Source: an uncultured Sphingobium sp.
Lineage (GTDB): Bacteria; Pseudomonadota; Alphaproteobacteria; Sphingomonadales; Sphingomonadaceae
Length of the DNA stretch: 12,195 nt
NCBI GenBank assembly: GCA_913773715.1
Contig: CAJYHD010000187.1
Span: 1 to 12,195 of the forward strand
Direction: 5' to 3'
The notes under the pieces: generated by a model
Seen by the model: only the letters and a program-made list of their open reading frames with translations
Told to the model about the DNA's origin: nothing
Database searches by the model: none
Position numbers and translations under genes: made by a program
Part shown: piece after piece, positions 6,751 through 12,195 of the stretch
How positions within the stretch are numbered: the first letter of the stretch is position 1
Layout of the letters: each line of letters begins with the position of its first letter

Positions 6751-6770
6751 GGGTGGCACGCAGCCCACCC
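6751..6770 (+). terminator. Short GC-rich hairpin between the hypothetical and Gre-like genes
   Basis: GGGTGG (6751-6756) and CCACCC (6765-6770) pair across an 8-nt loop, directly after the stop codon of the hypothetical gene. There is no T-run. It may be a weak terminator or an expression-balancing element in a continuing transcript. Confidence 0.3.
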
Positions 6771-6824
6771 TCGAACCGGTGGTTGCGCGTCTGGTGCATG
6801 TAAAAGAACTTCAGCGAGGTTATT

Positions 6825-7274
6825 ATGGATTGGGATAAAGATCACGTTCGAGAGACGATGCTTTCGCTTGAAACGGCCGCCTTGCATAGTGCTCGCGAGA
6901 ACTACTTGGATTACGTCGCTACTGCCCGTCTGGATCGGAGCGAGACGATTGAGAACGACGAACAGGCGCAAGCCGAGGTCGCGAGCGACCTTGCAGAGGC
7001 GCTCGACGACACGCTCGATGATTATGCCGACAAGCTCGACAAGCTCAGGACGATCGACTTCGGACCGAAATCCGCGGTCGCAGAAGGCGCGTTGGTCAGG
7101 CTGTCAGGGCGCTACTTCGTGATCGCCGTCTCAACCAGCAAATTCGTGTGCCACGGTCAGGAGCTTATGGGGATCTCCACGATGGCGCCGATCTATGAAG
7201 CCATCGAGGGCGCTCGACCCGGAGAGACGGTGCAATTCAACGGCCGGAGCCTTCTGATCGAGGAGGTCGCCTAG
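6825..7274 (+). CDS. GreA/GreB-like (transcription elongation factor family) protein
   Basis: Residues 82-149 (EGALVRLSGRYFVIAVSTSK, then MGISTMAPIYEAIEGARPGETVQFNGRSLLIEEV) match the pattern of the Gre-factor C-terminal FKBP-like domain, in which I-S-x-x-(S/A)-P-I-x-x-A-(L/I)-x-G-x-x-x-G is typical. Residues 10-78 are helical and very acidic, with DRSETIENDEQAQAEV where GreA has its coiled-coil tip, and could enter the RNA polymerase secondary channel. At 149 residues it is near normal Gre length (about 158). Rnk-like anti-Gre proteins share the C-terminal fold, so the effect on polymerase cannot be inferred. GAGG lies about 5 nt before the ATG. It converges on the MFS gene, with 18 bp between the stop codons. 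Confidence 0.7.
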   Translation: MDWDKDHVRETMLSLETAALHSARENYLDYVATARLDRSETIENDEQAQAEVASDLAEALDDTLDDYADKLDKLRTIDFGPKSAVAEGALVRLSGRYFVIAVSTSKFVCHGQELMGISTMAPIYEAIEGARPGETVQFNGRSLLIEEVA

Positions 7275-7292
7275 GATGTCGTCCGGGCATCT

Positions 7293-8651
7293 TTAGCTCG
7301 TACCGCGGTCATCCCTGTCGTTGGCTTGTACCATCGCGTCGAGCGAACCCGTGATCATCGGTGTGCTCGGGCAGCGTGTGGCCTTCGCTGCTACGGTATG
7401 GACAGGGGATTTGCTGACAATTGCCAGCACCGAGAGAATGGTCAGGAGCGCTGCAGCGTACAGGAAGAGGCTCCCAGGACCGGCGAGGTTCATCGCGGCT
7501 CCACCGATCAAAGGTCCCACCGCGGTTCCCACACCGTTGATGAGCAGAAGACCGCGCGCTGTGCCTAGCATCCGTCCAGTCGGAAGATCGTCGTTCGCGA
7601 TCGCCACGCACAATGAGTAAATCGGAATGCCGAACCCGCCGAAAAGCGCGCCTGCGACGAGTAGCAGGGGCAGGGGGGCGTCAGTCGCCAGCGCCACTCC
7701 AGCCGCCGCCGCCGCAGACGCCAGGGCGGCGCCGGCAATGATCAGATTTCGGGGCACCCGGTCAGAAAGCCAGCCGAGCGGCCATTGCAACGCGAGGGTT
7801 CCCCCAAGGACGCTGGCCATGAAGGCGGAGATGCCGCCGATGTCGAGTCCGATCCTTTGCGCGAAGCTCGGACCCAACCCCCAAAAGCCTCCGATGGCCA
7901 GGCCAGCCAGGAACACTCCGAACGTTGCTAGAGGGGAGACTGACAGGAGATCCCGAAATGCGACTGGTTCCTGTGTGACCTCGCCTGGCGAGTGGCTGGG
8001 CAGAAGTGTGATGGGAACGACAGCGGCCGAGATCAAGATGGACACGATCAGGAACAACGTCAGCCCTGCTGGGGGAGCTACGTTCAGCAGCGCTTGCCCG
8101 AGGGCCCACGAGCCCATGGATGCAACGCCGAAGATCGACAGGAGCTGCCCGCGTGTCGACGGCACCGCGTGTGCGTTAAGCCAGCTTTCTGTGGCGAGGA
8201 TCATGCCGGCGTAAGCGAGGCCGGTGACCATGCGCAGGGGCATCCATGCCCACGGTTCCACCAGCAGGGCGTGGAGAAGAGCAGTGATCGATGCGACGGC
8301 CGCGAACCCGGCAAACGTCCTTACGTGGCCAACGGTTACGATGATGCGCGGCAGCACTAGCGCACCGATGGTGAAGCCCGAGAAGTAGGCGGACATCATG
8401 GCGCCGATGGTGCCGCTGGAGAACTCCTCCTGCCCAGCCCGGACGATCAGCAGGGTGCCCAGCAAGCCGTTGCCCAGCATGAGGAAGGCGACGCTCATAA
8501 GCAGAGCCGCCACTGGCGCAAGAACGAGACCGCGCGTGCAAGCGGCCCTGAGCGATTTCATCGTAGAGGCCATGAACTGCCCTGACCCACTTTTCTCTTC
8601 TCCGCCCTGCAGCACGTGGTGCTGAAGATCGCCGCAGCGTGCTTGCGACAT
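7293..8651 (-). CDS. Major facilitator superfamily transporter (YcaD-like)
   Basis: The 452-residue product has about twelve hydrophobic segments separated by a cytosolic loop near residue 210. The segment GTIGAMMSAYFSGFTIGALVLPRIIVTVGHVRTFAG, then TESWLNAHAVPSTRGQLLSIFGV, recalls the YcaD-type MFS group. A copy of MFS motif A is visible as GWLSDRVPRN between helices 8 and 9. The substrate cannot be read from sequence. The ATG at 8651 has AAAGGA 4 nt upstream and begins 16 bp after the DM13 stop; an ATG at 8573 (residue 27) gives a more typical N-terminus but a poorer ribosome site. It is the last gene of a Trx-DM13-MFS unit, so export of an oxidant-related metabolite is a reasonable guess only. 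Confidence 0.9.
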   Translation of the reverse strand: MSQARCGDLQHHVLQGGEEKSGSGQFMASTMKSLRAACTRGLVLAPVAALLMSVAFLMLGNGLLGTLLIVRAGQEEFSSGTIGAMMSAYFSGFTIGALVLPRIIVTVGHVRTFAGFAAVASITALLHALLVEPWAWMPLRMVTGLAYAGMILATESWLNAHAVPSTRGQLLSIFGVASMGSWALGQALLNVAPPAGLTLFLIVSILISAAVVPITLLPSHSPGEVTQEPVAFRDLLSVSPLATFGVFLAGLAIGGFWGLGPSFAQRIGLDIGGISAFMASVLGGTLALQWPLGWLSDRVPRNLIIAGAALASAAAAAGVALATDAPLPLLLVAGALFGGFGIPIYSLCVAIANDDLPTGRMLGTARGLLLINGVGTAVGPLIGGAAMNLAGPGSLFLYAAALLTILSVLAIVSKSPVHTVAAKATRCPSTPMITGSLDAMVQANDRDDRGTS

Positions 8652-8667
8652 CGGTTCCTTTCGCGCT

Positions 8668-9156
8668 TCATGAGCCTGTCGCGGGTCGTTGATATTCAGC
8701 GGCGGTGATGAAGCGGTTGAACGACTCGCACCAAATTACGACGGTGCTGAATGCGCCGACGTCGATGTCGGGCGAGACGGAGACGATGAAGCCATCGAAG
8801 GTTTTTACGTCACCGACACGGCGGGACATGTGCTTGATCGCGAGAAACTCGTCTTTGGTGCGTACGAAGCGCGGGGCGAGGTACAGCTTGTAATCGGGGC
8901 CAGGGGATAGGCGGCCGATATGAGCTATCCGGTCGCGTGACACCTTCACGTTACCTTCGCCCCAATGAACAAAATCGCTGCCCTTCAGTCTACGCTCAAA
9001 TCGTCCAGTGTAGAGCGCCTGTCTCACGGCCGCTGCTAAGGCAGCTCCATTTGGCGCGGGCGGTGCCGTCAGGATCGGCAGAGCGTAAATACCGGCCGCA
9101 AACCCCAGTGCCAGCATCGCGACGTGGGTAGTGGCAAGGATGAGCCAGCGGCGCAT
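8668..9156 (-). CDS. Membrane-anchored DM13-domain protein
   Basis: Residues 5-30 form a single hydrophobic helix (LILATTHVAMLALGFAAGIYALPIL), an N-terminal anchor or uncleaved signal that would place the rest in the periplasm. Residues 50-155 fit the DM13 domain: GSDFVHWGEGNVKVSRDRIAHIG, then GPDYKLYLAPRFV, DVKTFDGFIVSVSPDIDVGAFSTVVIWCESFNRFI. The invariant-type cysteine is Cys143 in VVIWCESF, the protein's only cysteine. DM13 domains, known from animal proteins and bacteria, have been proposed to carry out redox chemistry through this cysteine; the reaction here is unknown. The start lies 3 bp after the Trx-like stop, so cotranscription and coupling are very likely. Confidence 0.8.
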   Translation of the reverse strand: MRRWLILATTHVAMLALGFAAGIYALPILTAPPAPNGAALAAAVRQALYTGRFERRLKGSDFVHWGEGNVKVSRDRIAHIGRLSPGPDYKLYLAPRFVRTKDEFLAIKHMSRRVGDVKTFDGFIVSVSPDIDVGAFSTVVIWCESFNRFITAAEYQRPATGS

Positions 9157-9159
9157 CGA

Positions 9160-9633
9160 TCAATCTCGATCCAGATGTGCCACCAGCTTGTCCGCGTCTA
9201 AATGAAAGTCCGAGAATACTACCGTCCCGCCGGCATCGATCACGCTGAACCAGGGCGTGCCACGTGTGTGGTAATCCTCCATGAAGGTCGGGAGATGCGC
9301 GCCCGCCATCAGCGGGTCATGACCGAATGGCACGGGAAGCTCATACTTCAACTGGTTTGGTCGCAGCTTTTCGAATGTGTTCTCCTGCTCTCCCTCAAAC
9401 ACTGTTTGGATCACCGCGAAGCCGACGCCTCGGTTCGCCAAGCCGGCATGGAGCCGCTGTAGCGTGGGAAAGCCGTGCAGATGGCAGCCGCGGCACCAAT
9501 GCTGAAACGCGAAGAGAATCTTCGGTCCTGGCCCAAGATCGGAGAGCGTGACGGGAGTGTCGAGCTGCTTTCCGTCGGCTCCAATCCATTCTCTGACGCG
9601 CAGTTCAGGAGCAAATTGTTCGACGTCGGCCAT
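9160..9633 (-). CDS. Thioredoxin-like (TlpA/AhpC-TSA fold) protein with CRGC active site
   Basis: A 157-residue thioredoxin-fold protein without a signal peptide, so probably cytosolic. The redox motif is WCRGC, Cys47-Arg-Gly-Cys50, after the strand KILFAFQH. The cis-proline that shapes the active site is Pro127 in RGTPWFSVID. Between them, the segment RGVGFAVIQTVFEGEQENTFEKLR is typical of TlpA/AhpC-TSA proteins. It could act as a thiol-disulfide reductase or a peroxidase-like protein. AAGGAA lies 7 nt before the ATG. It is the first gene of the minus-strand unit; the DM13 gene follows after 3 bp and the MFS gene 16 bp after that. It is divergent from the Trx/MsrA-like fusion across about 260 bp. 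Confidence 0.88.
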   Translation of the reverse strand: MADVEQFAPELRVREWIGADGKQLDTPVTLSDLGPGPKILFAFQHWCRGCHLHGFPTLQRLHAGLANRGVGFAVIQTVFEGEQENTFEKLRPNQLKYELPVPFGHDPLMAGAHLPTFMEDYHTRGTPWFSVIDAGGTVVFSDFHLDADKLVAHLDRD

Positions 9634-9687
9634 GGCGAGTTTCCTTGTTCTCCGAAGTGCCCGTCAGAACCTGGAGGGTAACCACGA

Positions 9688-9702
9688 CCGGCCCTCGGCC
9701 GG
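9688..9702. repeat. Perfect CCGGCC/GGCCGG inverted repeat between divergent genes
   Basis: CCGGCC-CTC-GGCCGG forms a tight 6-bp palindrome 55 bp upstream of the Trx-like gene and 196 bp upstream of the fusion gene. On either transcript it would be a stable hairpin; as DNA it could be an operator. The rest of the 9634-9897 gap shows no clear promoter or small gene. Confidence 0.35.
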
Positions 9703-9897
9703 ATTTATGGCGAACTATCTCCGCTTCTGATCTGGAGAACTTGGTGCTTTGTTTCTTCGGGTATCAACCTCAAGCCGGGCCGTGGCACTATGAAGCTTGC
9801 GCCTGCGCCTTTCCAATAGCTGTAGAACATAGTTTCCATGCCTGCGGGGCCGTGACCGGTGATCTGAGTTTTGCCTCACTACATAGTGGGGATGACA

Positions 9898-10827
9898 ATG
9901 ACTGGTGTTTCGCATCGCGACCATCGCGAGCTTGGGGACGTCCCCTGGCTACGCGGCTACGACCACGGCATGGCGCTGGCCTCCGCTCAAGGCAAACCGG
10001 TGCTGCTGCTGTTTCAGGAAGTGCCGGGTTGCTCGACGTGCGTGCACTTCGGGCAGGACGTTCTGACGCATCCGCTGATGGTGGAGCTGATCACCGACCG
10101 GTTCGTGCCGGTGGCGATCTTCAACAACCATCCTGGAGCGGATGCCGAGATCTTGCGCCTCTATGGTGAGCGATCCTGGAACAATCCGGTCATGCGGTTT
10201 CTCCGACCCGATGGCGCCGAGCTGCTGCCGCGCTTGGCCGATCGCTACGATCCGCTCGGGTTGCATGAAAAGCTCAGTACCGCTCTGCAGATGCTCGACG
10301 GCGATGTTCCCTCGTACTTCCGTCTTCTAGGGCGCGACTTGCTGATCGAGAGTGGCCTAAACGGAAACGCCGTCTACATGACACCCTGTTTCTGGTCCGG
10401 GGAGACGAGCCTTGCACAGCATCCGGCGGTGATTACGACCGATGCGGGCTGGGTGGACGGCGAGGAAGCGGTGCAGGTTCAATTCGATCCGAAGGCGGTC
10501 ACGCGGGCCGACCTAAACGCTTATGCCCGTGAAGAAGGCTTCGCACCGGCAGCGCCCGGCGGCTTCAGCTTGGATCGGGAGCCTCAATTCTACCTGCGTA
10601 AGAACGGCGTCCGCCATCTGCCGTTGACGGCGGCGCAGCGAACGCAAATCAACCTGGCGCTGCCTTACCGCAAATCCGTCCCCGAGTTGCTCAGCCCGTC
10701 GCAGTCCGTCTGGCTCGCAAACCCGCTTTTGCAGCGAGTGAGCAACGGAGAGACCTACCGCGAAGATATTCGCCATAGCTGGCCGGTGTTGAGGGCGCAG
10801 CTTGGTTCGGCTCGCGAAACCGATTGA
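9898..10827 (+). CDS. Thioredoxin-like domain fused to a reduced MsrA-like domain
   Basis: In this 309-residue protein, residues 10-110 are thioredoxin-like: GKPVLLLFQEVPGCSTCVHFGQDVL carries a CXXC (Cys45, Cys48), with partner segment WNNPVMRFL at 94-102. Residues 158-200 repeat the MsrA opening: TPCFWSGETSLAQHPAVITTDAGW, then EEAVQVQFDP. Compared with the true MsrAs here, the loop between GYxGG and HAE is missing, as is everything after FDP including QYRS and GYxCHF. Cys164 takes the catalytic position. The VPG-C-x-x motif recalls a family in which selenocysteine occupies this site; here the codons are TGC. The C-terminal 90 residues (HLPLTAAQRTQINLAL, then LLSPSQSVWL) match nothing I know. 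The ATG at 9898 has GGGG 6 nt upstream; 9892 is possible. No signal peptide. Confidence 0.75.
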   Translation: MTGVSHRDHRELGDVPWLRGYDHGMALASAQGKPVLLLFQEVPGCSTCVHFGQDVLTHPLMVELITDRFVPVAIFNNHPGADAEILRLYGERSWNNPVMRFLRPDGAELLPRLADRYDPLGLHEKLSTALQMLDGDVPSYFRLLGRDLLIESGLNGNAVYMTPCFWSGETSLAQHPAVITTDAGWVDGEEAVQVQFDPKAVTRADLNAYAREEGFAPAAPGGFSLDREPQFYLRKNGVRHLPLTAAQRTQINLALPYRKSVPELLSPSQSVWLANPLLQRVSNGETYREDIRHSWPVLRAQLGSARETD

Positions 10828-11130
10828 TACCGGAAGGTCTCGTCGAAACTCAGGCTTGCGGTAGAGTCGGTGATCACGCTGCAATCGATGCCTTCGAGGC
10901 TATCGAAACTATAGTGACAGGGTATTGGGAAAGAGCGTTGCTCTAACGGTATAGTCCAAACGTACTCGTCACATTTCCCGGCGAGCGATGTCTGCGTAAT
11001 TCTGACAGAGCGTCAGGTAACGAGTTTTCTGAAAATCCGTTTTCGAACGGGTTCGCGTGCGAAAGTCCCTTGTCGCAGGAGTGTGAGCGGAAAACGAGGC
11101 CCGTGCTGTCGCGACGAGAAGGAGAGTCCG
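10828..11130. other. 303-bp non-coding leader region with four small stem-loops
   Basis: No convincing gene is present. Four perfect 5-bp hairpins occur in plus orientation: AGAGC-GTT-GCTCT (10932-10944), CTGAC-AGAGC-GTCAG (11002-11016), CCGTT-TTCG-AACGG (11037-11050, a UUCG-type loop) and TTCGC-GT-GCGAA (11052-11063), the last two nearly adjacent. TATAGT occurs twice (near 10909 and 10950) as a possible -10, neither with a good -35. The region may hold the promoter and a structured 5' leader of the Moco enzyme gene; I cannot match it to a known riboswitch. Confidence 0.4.
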
Positions 11131-11736
11131 ATGGTCACAAGAGGTTTTACCGGACGCGGATCGGGCGGCGATCAGTCCGGCCGTATCCCCCCTGGCCAGC
11201 ATCTCGTCGACAACTTCCCGGTTCTCACAGCGGGACCGACGCCAAACATCGATACCTCGAAGTGGAACTTCACGGTCAAGGTCGGACCGAAGCCAGCGAA
11301 GGTCTGGAACTGGAGCCAGTTCAACGCTCTGCCCCAGACCAAGGTGAAGAAGGACATCCATTGCGTCACTTCGTGGTCCAAGCTGGACACGGCCTGGGAG
11401 GGCGTGCTGATCGAGGACATCCTGGCCGATGCCGGACTCGATCGCCCGACCGATTTCGTGCTGGTGCATTCCTACGATGGCTATTCGACGAACGTTCCGC
11501 TGGCGGATCTGCTGTCCGATAAGGCGATGGTCGCGCTCAAATATGCGGGGCAGCCACTTCCGCGTGATCACGGTGGCCCAGCTCGGCTGCTCGTTCCGCA
11601 CCTTTATTTCTGGAAGTCGGCCAAATGGGTGAAGGCGCTACAATTCACGACGCGCGATGAAGCCGGTTTCTGGGAGCTGCGCGGCTACCACATCTACGGC
11701 GATCCTTGGCGCGAGCAGCGGTACACGCATGATTGA
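11131..11736 (+). CDS. Cytosolic sulfite-oxidase-like molybdopterin oxidoreductase
   Basis: The 201-residue product is a lone Moco domain of the sulfite oxidase/MsrP (YedY) family. Cys78 in KKDIHCVTSWSKLDTAWEGV is the molybdenum ligand and the only cysteine. Other family marks are LVHSYDGYSTNVPLADLL (111-128) and DHGGPARLLVPHLYFWKSAKWVKALQF (146-172), which hold the pterin. It lacks the twin-arginine signal of periplasmic MsrP, the heme domain of animal sulfite oxidase and the C-terminal dimerisation domain, so it should be cytosolic and in need of a separate redox partner. The gene overlapping it by 8 nt encodes one. AAGGAG lies 6 nt before the ATG. The substrate is unknown; sulfite and sulfoxides are the candidates. 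Confidence 0.9.
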   Translation: MVTRGFTGRGSGGDQSGRIPPGQHLVDNFPVLTAGPTPNIDTSKWNFTVKVGPKPAKVWNWSQFNALPQTKVKKDIHCVTSWSKLDTAWEGVLIEDILADAGLDRPTDFVLVHSYDGYSTNVPLADLLSDKAMVALKYAGQPLPRDHGGPARLLVPHLYFWKSAKWVKALQFTTRDEAGFWELRGYHIYGDPWREQRYTHD

Positions 11737-12195
11737 GGGCGCTGTGCAGGCTGCTCGGTGGCAGAAATCCGTTGTTGAGAAAATCGTTCAGCAAACGCCG
11801 GCCATCAAGAGCTTCTTCCTCCGGTTGGGTGACCCGTTCACTCATGTGGCGGGCCAACACGTCGATGTGCGATTGACCGCCCCTGACGGCTACATGGCGA
11901 TGCGCAGTTATTCGATCGCCTCACCACCCGATGGATCGGGCATCGTTGAGCTCGCCATCGAACGCCTTTCGGACGGGGAGGTCTCCCCCTTTTTTCACGA
12001 CGTAGCAGCGGTCGGTGACGAGATCGAACTTCGCGGTCCGCTAGGCGGACATTTCCTCTGGCCGGAGGGCGCAGCGGAGCCTGTGTTCTTGATCGGTGCA
12101 GGCTCGGGCCTTGTGCCGCTGATGGCGATGATACGACAGCGCCGCATAAAGGCGCAGAATGTGCCGACGGCACTGCTCCTATCGGCGCGCACCGC
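11729..12195 (+). CDS. FAD/NAD(P)H oxidoreductase of the ferredoxin-reductase family (truncated by window)
   Basis: An open frame from the ATG at 11729 reaches the right edge (155 complete codons). Residues 10-108 form the FAD barrel: FFLRLGDPFTHVAGQHVDVRL, flavin motif RSYS (59-62) within MRSYSIASPP, and GPLGGHF (103-109). Residues 119-155 begin the NAD(P)H domain with the glycine loop LIGAGSGLVPLMAMIR. Whether an iron-sulfur domain follows is outside the window. The start lies 8 nt before the stop of the sulfite-oxidase-like gene (shared ATGATTGA), so translation is coupled, and the natural inference is that this flavoprotein passes electrons between NAD(P)H and the Moco enzyme. Confidence 0.88.
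   Translation, partial: MIEGAVQAARWQKSVVEKIVQQTPAIKSFFLRLGDPFTHVAGQHVDVRLTAPDGYMAMRSYSIASPPDGSGIVELAIERLSDGEVSPFFHDVAAVGDEIELRGPLGGHFLWPEGAAEPVFLIGAGSGLVPLMAMIRQRRIKAQNVPTALLLSART

Noticed and set aside
7275..7292. Bidirectional terminator between the convergent Gre-like and MFS genes
   Set aside because: The 18-bp gap contains no inverted repeat or T-run, so none could be supported.
7627..8214. 195-codon plus-strand open frame opposite the MFS gene
   Set aside because: The Pro/Arg/Ala-rich translation without domain pattern is typical of the antisense of a membrane protein gene.
9877..9888. CACTA-CA-TAGTG inverted repeat just before the fusion gene
   Set aside because: Five-base arms with a two-base centre are weak, there is no second copy, and the element could be chance; noted only because it abuts the ribosome site.
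10030..10041. Possible selenocysteine site in the VPG-C-x-x motif of the fusion protein
   Set aside because: The codons are TGC, not TGA, so this is the cysteine form and no selenocysteine insertion element is needed.
9645..10169. 174-codon plus-strand open frame upstream of and overlapping the Trx/MsrA fusion
   Set aside because: Its composition is poor and Arg/Ser-rich after 9898, and most of it lies out of frame inside the better-supported fusion gene. No ribosome site supports it.
10168..10200. GGAAC-type alphaproteobacterial general-stress (EcfG) promoter
   Set aside because: The GGAAC matches found (for example near 10169 and 11308) lie inside coding regions without a correctly spaced CGTT, so they were not called.
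1..12195. Mobile element, phage, CRISPR, tRNA or rRNA signatures
   Set aside because: No transposase or integrase domain, no terminal or evenly spaced direct repeats and no tRNA-like cloverleaf were seen on either strand.

Overview
The window is GC-rich, densely coded DNA from a Gram-negative bacterium. The protein types (bifunctional hydrolase/OsmC, nu-type GST, Gre-like factor, small sulfite-oxidase-like protein) suggest an alphaproteobacterium, possibly a sphingomonad or rhizobial relative. That is a judgement from family resemblance; no rRNA, tRNA or marker gene is present. No insertion sequence, phage gene, CRISPR array or replication gene was seen. I count 16 protein genes, two of them cut by the window edges.

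Layout. (1) Positions 1-1981, minus strand: an alpha/beta hydrolase-OsmC fusion, msrA copy 1, and the first 31 codons of a membrane protein leaving the left edge. (2) Positions 1982-2276: a divergent control region with two near-identical 19-bp palindromes whose centres are 40 bp apart. (3) Positions 2277-7274, plus strand: a LysR-type regulator, msrB, msrA copy 2, a nu-type GST, a CorA-type metal channel, an unknown two-part protein and a Gre-factor-like protein. (4) Positions 7293-9633, minus strand: a compact three-gene unit of a thioredoxin-like protein, a membrane-anchored DM13 protein and an MFS transporter. (5) Positions 9898-12195, plus strand: a thioredoxin-like protein fused to a shrunken MsrA-like segment, then a small molybdenum-cofactor (sulfite-oxidase family) enzyme overlapping a flavin/NAD(P)H reductase cut by the right edge.

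Most genes share one theme: repair and buffering of oxidised sulfur. There are two MsrA enzymes and a one-cysteine MsrB for methionine sulfoxide, OsmC for peroxides, a YfcG-like GST and two CXXC thioredoxin-like proteins for disulfides, and a Moco enzyme whose family includes the methionine sulfoxide reductase MsrP. The LysR protein is the only regulator in the window and the natural candidate to act on the twin palindromes. The window reads as an oxidant (perhaps hypochlorite or peroxide) resistance island. The functional linkage is inferred from gene content.

The least ordinary items are the Trx/mini-MsrA fusion at 9898-10827, the twin palindromes at 2153-2211, the Moco enzyme/reductase pair at 11131-12195, and the Trx-DM13-MFS unit.
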